Positions 1 through 10,341 of a DNA stretch of 64,000 bases are shown one piece after another; position 1 is the first letter of the stretch, and each line of letters begins with the position of its first letter. Below the pieces are notes generated by a model. The model was not told the DNA's origin. It saw only the letters and a program-made list of their open reading frames with translations, and did no database searches. The position numbers were made by a program, and so were the translations under genes. The stretch comes from Variovorax paradoxus (lineage in GTDB: Bacteria; Pseudomonadota; Gammaproteobacteria; Burkholderiales; Burkholderiaceae_C): the NCBI RefSeq assembly GCF_022009635.1, contig NZ_CP091716.1:5167501-5231500 (forward strand), read 5' to 3'.

Positions 1-1
1 C

Positions 2-430
2 GCCCTGGCACTGCTCGCGGCAGGAGCCTCGGCGCAAGCCAACAACCTGCTCGACCAGTTGAAGGAAAAGGCCGGCGAGGCCGCCAGCGCCAACACGCAA
101 GGCGGCACCGGCGGGTCGGCACTCGGCGACCTGGGCAGCAACCTGGGCTTCAAGATGCCCGCCATCGGCTCCAGCACCATCGGCAACGCGGCCGGGGTGC
201 TGCAGTACTGCGTCAAGAACAACTACCTGGGCGGCGACGCGGCTTCGGTGAAAGACAAGCTGCTCGCCAAGATCACCGGCCAGAAGCCCCAGGAGACCGG
301 CTTCGCCAACGGCGCGAAGGGCCTGCTCAAGGGCGGCGACGGCCAGACGCTGAACTTCAAGGTGCTGTCGTCCAAGCTCAAGACCAAGGCCTGCGACTAC
401 GTCTTGAAGAACGCGACTTCGCTGATCTAG
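2..430 (+). CDS. DUF2501 (YjjA-like) periplasmic protein, 5' end outside window
   Basis: The left edge cuts this gene. Reading in frame from base 2 gives 142 residues ending in TAG. The first visible residues (ALALLAAGASAQA) look like the hydrophobic core and AxA cleavage site of a Sec signal peptide, so probably only a few N-terminal residues are missing. The mature part fits the DUF2501/YjjA family: a Ser/Gly-rich low-complexity start, then NAAGVLQYCVKNNYL, and a C-terminal KTKACDYVLK block. The two cysteines in these blocks are the family's conserved pair and could form a disulfide. Family function is unknown; location is inferred to be periplasmic. The next gene begins 85 bases downstream, and I see no promoter or terminator in that gap. 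Confidence 0.8.
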   Translation, partial: ALALLAAGASAQANNLLDQLKEKAGEAASANTQGGTGGSALGDLGSNLGFKMPAIGSSTIGNAAGVLQYCVKNNYLGGDAASVKDKLLAKITGQKPQETGFANGAKGLLKGGDGQTLNFKVLSSKLKTKACDYVLKNATSLI

Positions 431-515
431 GCGCGCCCCCATGCTTCACGCAGCAGCGTAAGCTTCTCCGCGCCCGCGCGGCATCCAGCTCCGTCGCGGG
501 CGTCATCCGTCATTC

Positions 516-2243
516 ATGAATCCGGCCACCACTTCCCCCTCCCTGCGCCAGCGCCTTTCGCGCTGGGTTCCCTGCCTTGCCTGGCCCCGTCCCTCCGCCG
601 CGCTGCTGCGCAACGAGGCGATGGCCGGCATCACCGTCGCGCTGATGGTCATCCCGCAAGGCGTGGCGTATGCCGCGCTGGCCGGCATGCCGCTGGTGAC
701 GGGCGTGTACGCGGCGCTGTTCCCGGCGCTGATCGCGGTGATGTTCAGTTCGTCCCAGCGGCTGTCGGTCGGGCCCACGGCGCTCACCAGTTTGCTGGTG
801 GGTGCCTCGCTCGCACCGCTGGCGGTGGCGGGCAGCGCCGAGTGGGTAGCGATGGCGGTGTGGCTCACGCTGATGTCGGGCACGATCCAGATCGTGCTGG
901 GCGCGGGGCGCTTCGGCTGGCTGCTGCGGCTGGTCAATTCGCCGGTGCTGATCGGCTTCACGCAGGGCGCGGCGGTGCTGATCGCCATCTCGCAGCTGCC
1001 GGCGCTGCTGGGCTTCACCGGCCGCACCATTCCGCAGGTGCTGCACGGCGGCCCGCTGCCCGACCTGGTGGCCATCGCCTTCGGGCTCGGCAGCATCGCG
1101 GTGCTGTGGCTGGGCAAGCGCATGCTGCCGCGCTTTCCGACCACGATGGCGCTGGTGGCCGGCGCGGCCGCCATCAGCTGGGCGATCGACTACGCGCTGC
1201 GCGGCGGCGCGGTGGTCGGCAGCCTGCCTTCGGGCCTGCCCTCTTTCTACTGGCCCGGCCTGCTGCCGATGAGCACGCTCGGCGCGCTGGTGCTGCCGGC
1301 GCTGATGATCACGCTGGTGAGCTTTCTGGAAACCGCATCGAGCGCCAAGGTCGACAACGCGCGCGCCGGCACGCTCTGGAACGAAAACCAGGATCTGATC
1401 GGCCAGGGCCTGGCCAAGCTGGCTTCGGGCTTCTCGGGCGCGTTCCCGACCAGCTCGTCGTTCTCGCGCTCGGCCATCACGCTCTATGCGGGCGCGCAGA
1501 CCGGCTGGGCCACGCTGTTCAGCGTCGTGGTGGTGGCGGGCGCGCTGCTGTGGCTGATGCCGCTGCTGTACCACGTGCCGCAGGCGGTGCTGGCGGCGGT
1601 GGTGGTCACGGCCATCCTGGGGCTGGTGAAGCCGGCGAGCTTCACCGCGCTGTGGCGCATCTCGCGCATCGAGGCGGGCATTGCCTTCGGCACCTTCGTG
1701 CTGACCATCGCGACCGCGCCCAGCATCTACTGGGGCGTGCTCGGCGGGCTGCTGGCGGCCCTGGCGCACTACATGTACCGGCATCTGCATCCGCGCATCA
1801 TCGAAGTGGGCCTGCACCCCGACGGCAGCCTGCGCGACCGCAACCTCTGGAAGCTGCCGCCGTTGGCGCCCCAGCTCTATGCGCTGCGCATGGATGCCGA
1901 GCTCGACTTCGCCTCGGCCTCCACGCTCGAGCGCGCGCTCACCGTGGCGCTGGCCGAACGGCCCGGGCTCACCGACGTGTGCCTGTTCGCGCAGCCGATC
2001 AACCGCATCGACATCACCGGCGCCGAAGTCTTCGGCTCGATCCGCCGGATGATGGAAGCCAAGGGCATCCGCCTGCACCTGAGCGGGATGAAGCTGCCGG
2101 CGATGCAGGTGCTGGAAAGCGCCGGCTTGCTCGCACCCGGGCCGATGCTGTTCAGCTACCGCACCGACGGCGAGGCGCTCGCGGCGCTGATGCCGCGCGT
2201 GGACGTGCCGGTGACTTCAGCCGAGACCGAGTCCGCCGCCTGA
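516..2243 (+). CDS. SulP family inorganic anion transporter with STAS domain
   Basis: The 575-residue product has the SulP layout: a membrane core of roughly residues 25-420 with the family signature region (GVAYAALAGMPLVTGVYAAL near residue 50) and the SulP segment around GAFPTSSSFSRSAI, followed by a cytoplasmic STAS domain at about residues 440-555. SulP proteins move sulfate, bicarbonate or other anions across the inner membrane by symport or exchange; the substrate cannot be read from the sequence. No carbonic anhydrase lies next to it. A LysR-type regulator follows 14 bases after the stop on the same strand, so the two may be co-transcribed. Length is normal for the family. A long open frame on the other strand here is a GC artefact. 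Confidence 0.93.
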   Translation: MNPATTSPSLRQRLSRWVPCLAWPRPSAALLRNEAMAGITVALMVIPQGVAYAALAGMPLVTGVYAALFPALIAVMFSSSQRLSVGPTALTSLLVGASLAPLAVAGSAEWVAMAVWLTLMSGTIQIVLGAGRFGWLLRLVNSPVLIGFTQGAAVLIAISQLPALLGFTGRTIPQVLHGGPLPDLVAIAFGLGSIAVLWLGKRMLPRFPTTMALVAGAAAISWAIDYALRGGAVVGSLPSGLPSFYWPGLLPMSTLGALVLPALMITLVSFLETASSAKVDNARAGTLWNENQDLIGQGLAKLASGFSGAFPTSSSFSRSAITLYAGAQTGWATLFSVVVVAGALLWLMPLLYHVPQAVLAAVVVTAILGLVKPASFTALWRISRIEAGIAFGTFVLTIATAPSIYWGVLGGLLAALAHYMYRHLHPRIIEVGLHPDGSLRDRNLWKLPPLAPQLYALRMDAELDFASASTLERALTVALAERPGLTDVCLFAQPINRIDITGAEVFGSIRRMMEAKGIRLHLSGMKLPAMQVLESAGLLAPGPMLFSYRTDGEALAALMPRVDVPVTSAETESAA

Positions 2244-2257
2244 AACATCCCTCCCCG

Positions 2258-3142
2258 ATGAAAACCACCATCGAAGAACTGGTCGCGTTCCGCACGGTGG
2301 TGGACACGGGCTCGATCACCGCCGCGTCGGAGCAGCTCGCGCAAACGGTCTCCGGCATCAGCCGCGCATTGAGCCGGCTCGAGCAGAAGCTCGACACCAC
2401 GCTGCTTCGCCGCACCACGCGGCGGCTGGAACTCACCGAGGAAGGGGCGGCCTTCCTGCAGCGCACCCGCGCCATCCTCGATGCGATCGACGAAGCCGAA
2501 GAGCAGATGGCCGCGCGCCGCCAGCAGCCGGCCGGGCGCCTGCGCGTGAACGCGGCCTCGCCATTCATGCTGCATGCCGTCGTGCCGCTGGTGCCGGAGT
2601 TCCGAAGGCTCTATCCGCAGATCAGCCTGGAGCTGGACACCGACGACCTGCCCATCGACCTGCTGGAGCGCCGCACCGACATCGCGATACGCATCGGGCC
2701 GCTGCGCGACTCCACGCTGCATGCGCGCCCGCTGGGCACGCACCGGCTGCGCGTGCTCGCGAGCCCGGCGTATCTCGAAGCCAACGGCAAGCCGCGCAAA
2801 GTGGATGAGCTGGCCGGCCACGCGCTGCTCGGTTTCACCCAACCGGAGTCGCTCAACCGCTGGCCGCTGCGCGGTCCGCACGGCGACGAATGGACCATCG
2901 CGCCCACGGTGATGGCATCGAGCGGCGAAACTTTGCGCCAACTGGCGCTGGCCGGCGTGGGCATCGTCTGCCTGTCGGACTTCATGACGGGCGCCGACCG
3001 GGCCAGCGGCGCGCTGGTGCAGGTGCTGGCCAAGGACACGGTGGACGTACGCCAGCCGGTGAACGCGGTGTACTACCGCAACACGCAGCTGTCGGCGCGC
3101 ATCACCTCGTTCCTCGATTTCCTGTCGCAGCGCATGGCCTGA
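2258..3142 (+). CDS. LysR family transcriptional regulator
   Basis: A 294-residue LysR-type protein. The N-terminal winged helix-turn-helix is clear (EELVAFRTVVDTGSITAASE, then SGISRALSRLEQKL and LLRRTTRRLELTEEG), followed by a substrate-binding domain with the RLRVNA start and the DIAIRIGPLRDSTL stretch typical of the group related to DsdC/AaeR-like regulators. I start it at the ATG at 2258, because the longer open frame merely reads upstream through the SulP gene; MKTTIEELVAFR is a normal LysR N-terminus. The gene lies 14 bases behind the SulP gene. LysR regulators usually control a neighbouring divergent gene, but none is divergent here, so its target and effector are unknown. Confidence 0.92.
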   Translation: MKTTIEELVAFRTVVDTGSITAASEQLAQTVSGISRALSRLEQKLDTTLLRRTTRRLELTEEGAAFLQRTRAILDAIDEAEEQMAARRQQPAGRLRVNAASPFMLHAVVPLVPEFRRLYPQISLELDTDDLPIDLLERRTDIAIRIGPLRDSTLHARPLGTHRLRVLASPAYLEANGKPRKVDELAGHALLGFTQPESLNRWPLRGPHGDEWTIAPTVMASSGETLRQLALAGVGIVCLSDFMTGADRASGALVQVLAKDTVDVRQPVNAVYYRNTQLSARITSFLDFLSQRMA

Positions 3143-3151
3143 GGGCCCGCG

Positions 3152-3733
3152 TCACTGCGGCTGCCTGGGCACGAAAGGATCGACCGTCGCCGAGGCGATC
3201 TCGTAGCCGCTCACGCCCATGTCGGCCGATGCATAGCGCGCCGCCTTCAGCGTGCCGCTGACGTATACCGTGTCCATCGCATGCAGGCCCTTCACTGGGC
3301 CGGGCGCGATCACGTGCACGATCTGGTTGGCGGGCGGTGGTGGCGTGTGGATGCAGGCGCCGAAGTAAGGCACCAGCAGGAATTCGCGAATGCCCTCCTG
3401 CCCCGCCTCCAGCGGCACGACGAAGCCCGCGAGCTTGGCCGCCTTGCCGTCGAGTTCGACGTTGACCGGTGCGTTGTCCCACACGGCGCGCATCTCGTCG
3501 AGCATCTGGATGGCCTGGGGGTCGTTGTCGCGCAGCGACTCGAGGCTGATGTTGCGGTAGCGCCTGGTCGGGTCCCAGCTCTTGGGGATCAGTTCTTCCC
3601 ACTTGAGTTCGGGGGCGGCCGCGCTGCTGGCAACCTGTTCCGATGCCGCATCCGGCGCACAGCCACCCAGCAGCACGGCGAGCGGTGTCAGCAGAAGCGC
3701 CGACAACAGGACGCGTGCGATATGGCTTCTCAT
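3152..3733 (-). CDS. DUF3299 domain lipoprotein
   Basis: The 193-residue product starts with a lipoprotein signal peptide ending in a lipobox (AVLLGGC, Cys about residue 25), followed by a Ser/Ala linker and a DUF3299 domain: LKWEELIPKSWDP near the start of the mature protein, GFVVPLE, then FLLVPYFGACIHTPPPPANQIV. This last stretch, with its Cys-Ile-His-Thr-Pro-Pro-Pro-Pro signature, is the family hallmark. Members are found beside copper or ABC-export genes in other bacteria, but function is not established. I start it at the ATG at 3733; the open frame extends further upstream but without a signal peptide. It converges on the LysR gene with only 9 bases between stops. Confidence 0.85.
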   Translation of the reverse strand: MRSHIARVLLSALLLTPLAVLLGGCAPDAASEQVASSAAAPELKWEELIPKSWDPTRRYRNISLESLRDNDPQAIQMLDEMRAVWDNAPVNVELDGKAAKLAGFVVPLEAGQEGIREFLLVPYFGACIHTPPPPANQIVHVIAPGPVKGLHAMDTVYVSGTLKAARYASADMGVSGYEIASATVDPFVPRQPQ

Positions 3734-3825
3734 TCCTTCGATTGTGCGGCGACGATGTTGCAGACACATTGAACGGGCGCTTTGCCCCTCACCCCGTCTC
3801 GGCGTCCACGAAGACGCCGGCGCGC

Positions 3826-4233
3826 TCAGTCCCGCACCGGTCCGCGCAGATTCTTGATCTGCGAACGCTGGCTCTTGCCTTCGAGCCGCCGCTGCTTCGA
3901 GCCGTAGGTCGGCTTGGTGGCACGCCGCACGCGCGGGGGCGCGGCCACGCTGTCGATCACCGTCTGCAGGCGCGCGAAGGCGTCGGCGCGATTCATTTCC
4001 TGCGTGCGGTGCTGCTGTGCCTTGAGCACCAGCACGCCTTCCTGCGTGATGCGGCTGTCGCGCAGCGCGAGCAGCCGCTCCTTCACGTCGGCCGGCAGCG
4101 AACTCGCGGGGATGTCGTAGCGCAGATGTACCGCGCTCGAGACCTTGTTGACGTTCTGCCCGCCCGCGCCCTGCGCCCGGATGGCGCTGATCTCGACCTC
4201 GTCGGGGTCGATCAGGACGGGCGGACGCAGCAT
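3826..4233 (-). CDS. arfB: Ribosome rescue peptidyl-tRNA hydrolase ArfB
   Basis: A 135-residue protein with the class I release-factor GGQ motif (RAQGAGGQNVNKVSSAVHLR, about residues 18-37) and a basic C-terminal tail (KPTYGSKQRRLEGKSQRSQ). This combination defines ArfB/YaeJ, which enters the empty mRNA channel of stalled ribosomes with its tail and hydrolyses the peptidyl-tRNA. It lacks the codon-reading domain of RF1/RF2, and the length matches the family (about 140 residues). The start is the ATG at 4233, five bases downstream of the thiolase stop, which suggests co-transcription with that gene, though the functions appear unrelated. Confidence 0.93.
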   Translation of the reverse strand: MLRPPVLIDPDEVEISAIRAQGAGGQNVNKVSSAVHLRYDIPASSLPADVKERLLALRDSRITQEGVLVLKAQQHRTQEMNRADAFARLQTVIDSVAAPPRVRRATKPTYGSKQRRLEGKSQRSQIKNLRGPVRD

Positions 4234-4238
4234 GCCGC

Positions 4239-5423
4239 TCAGACCCGTTCGAAGACGGCGGCAATGCCCTGCCCACCGCCGATGCACATCGTGACCAGCG
4301 CATAGCGCCCGCCGATGCGGTGCAGTTCGGCGATCGCCTTCGTCGTGATGATCGCGCCGGTCGCGCCCACCGGATGGCCCAGCGAAATGCCCGAGCCGTT
4401 CGGGTTCACCTTGGCGGGGTCGAAGCCCAGTTCCTTGATGACCGCGCAGGCCTGCGCCGCGAAGGCTTCGTTCGATTCGATCACGTCGAAATCGCTCACC
4501 TTCAGGCCGGTGCGTTCCAGCACCTTGCGCGTGGCCGGCACCGGGCCGATGCCCATGTACGCGGGCTCGACGCCTGCATGCGCATAGCCCACGAGGCGCG
4601 CGAGCGGCTTCAGGCCGCGTGCCTTGACGCTCTCTCCGGCAGCGAGCACCACGGCGGCGGCACCGTCGTTGATGCCCGATGCATTGCCGGCGGTGACGAG
4701 GCCGTCCTTCTTGAACGCGGGCTTCATCTTCGAGAGCGTCTCGACCGTGGTGTCGGCGCGCACATGCTCGTCGGTGTCGAAGAGCACGACGCCCTTGCGC
4801 GTCTTCACTTCGACCGGAACGATCTGCTCCTTGAAGCGGCCCGCAGCAATGGCGGCCGCCGCGCGCTGCTGGCTGCTCACCGCCAGCTCGTCCATCTGAT
4901 CGCGCGTGATGCCATAGCGCGCGGCCACGTTTTCTGCCGTGATGCCCATGTGGATCTTCTCCCACGGGTCGTGGAGGATGCCGAGCATGTAGTCGACCAG
5001 CACCGAATCGCCCATGCGCGCGCCGTAGCGTGCCGACGTGTCGAAGTAAGGGCCCCGGCTCATCGATTCCGAGCCGCCGCCGATGGCGATGTCGCAGTCG
5101 CCCAGCGCAATGGCCTGCGCAGCCGACACGATGGCCTGCAGGCCGGAGCCGCAGAGCCGGTTCACGTTGAAGGCCGGCGTCTCGATGGGGCAGCCCGCGT
5201 CGATGGCGGCCACGCGGCTCAGGTAGGCGTCCTTCACGTCGGTGGGAATCACGTTGCCCATGACCACATGGCCGATGGCATTGGCCGTGACGCCGCTGCG
5301 CTCGATGGCGGCCTTGACGGCGGTGGTGGCCAGTTGGGTGTTGGGCACGTCCTTCAGCGAGCCGCCGAAGGTGCCGATGGCGGTGCGGGCGGTACCGACC
5401 ACGAAGATGTCGCGCGAAGTCAT
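4239..5423 (-). CDS. bktB: Acetyl-CoA C-acyltransferase (beta-ketothiolase, BktB-like)
   Basis: A 394-residue thiolase with all three catalytic positions: nucleophile Cys91 in NRLCGSGLQ, His350 in GHPVGATG and Cys380 in CIGGGQG. It closely resembles the broad-specificity beta-ketothiolase BktB of Cupriavidus in the N-terminus (TAIGTFGGSLKD), in GGGSESMSR and in the C-terminus. It condenses or cleaves acyl-CoAs in polyhydroxyalkanoate precursor supply or fatty-acid degradation. No phaC or phaB gene is nearby, so its exact pathway here is open. It lies behind a strong minus-strand terminator that closes the clpB unit, so it is probably transcribed on its own together with arfB. Confidence 0.93.
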   Translation of the reverse strand: MTSRDIFVVGTARTAIGTFGGSLKDVPNTQLATTAVKAAIERSGVTANAIGHVVMGNVIPTDVKDAYLSRVAAIDAGCPIETPAFNVNRLCGSGLQAIVSAAQAIALGDCDIAIGGGSESMSRGPYFDTSARYGARMGDSVLVDYMLGILHDPWEKIHMGITAENVAARYGITRDQMDELAVSSQQRAAAAIAAGRFKEQIVPVEVKTRKGVVLFDTDEHVRADTTVETLSKMKPAFKKDGLVTAGNASGINDGAAAVVLAAGESVKARGLKPLARLVGYAHAGVEPAYMGIGPVPATRKVLERTGLKVSDFDVIESNEAFAAQACAVIKELGFDPAKVNPNGSGISLGHPVGATGAIITTKAIAELHRIGGRYALVTMCIGGGQGIAAVFERV

Positions 5424-5445
5424 TGAATGTCTCTCCTGGATGAAA

Positions 5446-5475
5446 GCAAAAAGCCGCGGCTGGCGAGCCGCGGCT
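5446..5475 (-). terminator. Rho-independent terminator after the clpB unit
   Basis: On the minus strand a 10-base stem (AGCCGCGGCT pairing with its own second copy across a 4-base loop) is followed by TTTTGC. It lies between the stop of the small membrane protein downstream of clpB and the start of the thiolase, and so ends the clpB transcript. Confidence 0.8.
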
Positions 5476-5539
5476 CCAGGAGGACGATTCTGACGGCGAA
5501 CGGCGCGACCGGCTGTCGCGCCCGAAATACCTGCGGCGT

Positions 5540-5875
5540 TCAGCCGCGCGGGGAAACAGATTTCGGCGACACGTCGGTCACGTCGCTGGCACTGCCGCGG
5601 ATGCGCACGGGACGCTCCACCGATTCGCCACGTGCCCGGGCGTTGGCCACGTCGGCGGCGGTCGGCTCAGCCGGTTGTGCCGCATTGCGAAATCGATCGA
5701 AGCCCGAGCGGGGGTTGAAGCGCATGACCCATGGGGTCACAGGCTTGCCCGTGAGTCGCCCCCAGGCGTAGCGCACACCCCACACCGCCGCCAGCAACAT
5801 GACCGCGACGGCCAGGCTGGCCGCGAAAACCAGCCCCAGGAGCAGAAGAATGACGCGAAAAATGAAGTTCATCAT
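5540..5875 (-). CDS. Small hypothetical membrane protein downstream of clpB
   Basis: A 111-residue protein with one strong hydrophobic segment at about residues 3-35 (FIFRVILLLLGLVFAASLAV onward) followed by a soluble, Arg/Pro/Ala-rich tail with no recognised motif. It begins six bases after the clpB stop on the same strand and is followed by the terminator at 5446-5475, so it is very probably co-transcribed with clpB and may be heat-inducible. A second ATG three bases in is an equally good start. I do not recognise a family; an inner-membrane anchor with a cytoplasmic tail is the simplest reading. Confidence 0.65.
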   Translation of the reverse strand: MMNFIFRVILLLLGLVFAASLAVAVMLLAAVWGVRYAWGRLTGKPVTPWVMRFNPRSGFDRFRNAAQPAEPTAADVANARARGESVERPVRIRGSASDVTDVSPKSVSPRG

Positions 5876-5881
5876 CCGACT

Positions 5882-8503
<2,622 letters not shown>

Positions 8504-8522
8504 GGCTTGATTCCTGCATTCA

Positions 8523-8550
8523 AAATAGGGCCGTTCGCCGTCCCTTCAAG
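8523..8550 (-). promoter_or_regulatory. Sigma-32 (RpoH) heat-shock promoter of clpB
   Basis: Reading on the minus strand, CTTGAA (8545-8550) is followed after 14 bases by CCCTATTT (8523-8530). The RpoH consensus is CTTGAAA, 13-15 bases, CCCCATNT, so both elements match well and the spacing is in range. It lies about 20 bases upstream of the clpB ATG. Confidence 0.75.
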
Positions 8551-8612
8551 TGCAAAGACGCTCGAGGGGGTTTTTCTGTTTCTTTCCACTCTTGCTGTTT
8601 TTGGAGTCCATC

Positions 8613-9605
8613 ATGTCCTTTTCAAGGCGCAATGTCGTGTCGCGCGGTGCGCAATTGCTGCTGGCGCTGGGTCTTTCGGCTGCCGTCCTGGCACCCGCGC
8701 AAGCCCAGAGCGGCACGCCCATCCGCCTGCTGGTCGGCTTCCCCGCCGGTGCCGGCACCGACGCCATTGCACGCACGCTGGGCGAGAAACTCAAGGACGT
8801 GCTGGGCGTGCCCGTGGTGGTCGAAAACCGCGCCGGCGCGGGCGGCCAGATCGCCGCGACGGTGCTGAAGTCTTCCCCTGCCGACGGCCACACGCTGCTG
8901 CTGTCGCATGACCACACCATATCGATCCTGCCGCAGGTCGTGAAGAACCCCGGCTTCAACCCGGCCACCGACTTCGTGCCCGTGGCCGGCTTCGCGACCT
9001 TCGCCAACGTGCTGGCGGTGTCGGGCGGCACGCCGGCCAAGACCATGGACGAGTACGTCAAATGGGTACGCACCCAGAAGGGCGGCAAGGAGACCATCGG
9101 CATTCCCGCGCCGGCCTCCATTCCCGAGTTCCTGGTGAAGATGATCTCGGACAAGTACAAGATCGACGTGCAGCCCGCGCCCTACCGCGGCAGCGCCCCC
9201 ATGACGGCCGACATGCTGGGCAACCAGATCACCGCGGGCATCGCCTCGGTGCCGGACTTCATCGAGAACCACAAGGCCGGCAAGGTGCGCATCGTGGCCT
9301 CCATCGGCGCCAAGCGCCAGGCCGTGATCCCCAACGTGCCCACGTTCACCGAACTGGGCTTCGCGAACCTGGACGACCTGCCCTACTACGGCATCTTCGC
9401 GCCGGTGGGCACGCCCCAGCCGATCATCGACAAGTACGGCGACGCGCTGCAGAAGGTGCTGGCCATGCCCGACGTGAAGCAGAAGCTCACGACGATGGGC
9501 CTGACGGTTGGTTACGAGCCGCAGGGCCAGTTCGCGGGCCGCGTGCGCACCTACACGCAGACCTGGGAAAAGATCATCCAGTCCAGCGGCTTCAAGCCTC
9601 TTTAA
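8613..9605 (+). CDS. Bug-family tripartite tricarboxylate transporter substrate-binding protein
   Basis: A 330-residue periplasmic binding protein of the Bug/TctC family. It has a signal peptide (residues 1-30, ending APAQAQ), then the family's opening PIRLLVGFPAGAGTDAIAR, the VVVENRAGAGGQIAA block and a C-terminal half with the NVPTFTELG motif. Bug proteins bind carboxylates or aromatic acids; most, like this one, are orphans without membrane components beside them, so the ligand is unknown. I chose the ATG at 8613 because GGAG lies 6 bases before it and a signal peptide follows; the open frame extends 21 codons further upstream. It is divergent from clpB and its stop overlaps that of moaE. 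Confidence 0.93.
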   Translation: MSFSRRNVVSRGAQLLLALGLSAAVLAPAQAQSGTPIRLLVGFPAGAGTDAIARTLGEKLKDVLGVPVVVENRAGAGGQIAATVLKSSPADGHTLLLSHDHTISILPQVVKNPGFNPATDFVPVAGFATFANVLAVSGGTPAKTMDEYVKWVRTQKGGKETIGIPAPASIPEFLVKMISDKYKIDVQPAPYRGSAPMTADMLGNQITAGIASVPDFIENHKAGKVRIVASIGAKRQAVIPNVPTFTELGFANLDDLPYYGIFAPVGTPQPIIDKYGDALQKVLAMPDVKQKLTTMGLTVGYEPQGQFAGRVRTYTQTWEKIIQSSGFKPL

Positions 9606-10078
9606 GCATTCGGGGCGCTGATGCCCCAGCGCGCCAGGGCCGCGTCGTCGGCCACGCGCGCATCGACCCAGCGGGCGCCTTCGGGCGTCTGCTCTTTCTT
9701 CCAGAACGGCGCCTGGGTCTTGAGGTAGTCCATCAGGAACTCGCAGGCCTCGAAGCTCTGGCCGCGGTGGGCCGACACCACCGCCACCATCATGATCTGG
9801 TCCAGCGGCTGCAGCGGCCCGACGCGATGGATCACGCGCGCACCCAGGATGTCGAAGCGCCTGTGCGCCTCGTCGATCATGGCCTCGATGGCCTTCTCGG
9901 TCATGCCGGGGTAGTGCTCCAGCTCCATCGACGAGACGCTGCTGCCGTCATTGCGATCGCGCACCGTGCCCACGAAGCTGCACACCGCGCCCACGCGTTT
10001 GTCGCCGTCGCGCAACGCGGCAACCTCCCGCGAGAGGTCGAAATCGTTCGTCTGGATCGAAACACGGGCAACGCTCAT
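9602..10078 (-). CDS. moaE: Molybdopterin synthase catalytic subunit MoaE
   Basis: A 158-residue MoaE. The conserved core is present: GAVCSFVGTVRD, LEHYPGMTEKAI, HRVGPL and the C-terminal AHRGQSFEACEFLMDYLK and PFWKKE, with the catalytic lysines. It accepts sulfur from the C-terminal thiocarboxylate of MoaD to convert precursor Z into molybdopterin in the cytoplasm. The start at 10078 gives a normal N-terminus. Its stop overlaps the stop of the Bug-type gene by four bases. In many relatives moaE directly follows moaD; here a plus-strand dapA-like gene lies between them, so moaE needs its own promoter. Confidence 0.95.
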   Translation of the reverse strand: MSVARVSIQTNDFDLSREVAALRDGDKRVGAVCSFVGTVRDRNDGSSVSSMELEHYPGMTEKAIEAMIDEAHRRFDILGARVIHRVGPLQPLDQIMMVAVVSAHRGQSFEACEFLMDYLKTQAPFWKKEQTPEGARWVDARVADDAALARWGISAPNA

Positions 10079-10228
10079 GTCCGAATTGTGGCATCGCGAT
10101 AGACTGTGCCGATGCCCCGCCTTGCCACGCCCACGCTCTTCCCGGTGCCTTCGCACCCCGAAGCCAGCCGTGCGCGCCAGGGCGGCAGCAACAAAGCAAA
10201 AAAACCAAAGCTCGTCTGACCGGAGCCG

Positions 10229-10259
10229 AGGTTCCGTCGTCGGATGAGCGACGGAACCT
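10229..10259. repeat. Perfect 11-base inverted repeat upstream of the dapA-like gene
   Basis: AGGTTCCGTCG and its exact complement flank a 9-base loop. A second small hairpin (GCCAA, GGCT, TTGGC) follows at once. There is no T-run, so it is not a classical terminator. It lies 83 bases before the GTG start of the dapA-like gene and could be an operator or a folded leader. Confidence 0.6.
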
Positions 10260-10341
10260 GCCAAGGCTTTGGCCCCTCCTGGGTTGCGCGCGCATCGGAC
10301 GATGGTTCTTTCCATCGGTCGATTCCTGAAAGGAAGCCCGC

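Noticed and set aside
510..2078. A 522-codon open frame on the minus strand opposite the SulP gene
   Set aside because: Composition is His/Arg/Gln-rich GC-shadow sequence with no motif; the plus-strand SulP gene is clear.
842..2257. Extension of the LysR frame backwards through the SulP gene
   Set aside because: The upstream part is a low-complexity shadow frame. The ATG at 2258 gives a standard LysR N-terminus.
3734..4303. Extension of the DUF3299 frame upstream of its lipoprotein signal
   Set aside because: The extension is Arg/Ala-rich shadow of arfB and would bury the signal peptide.
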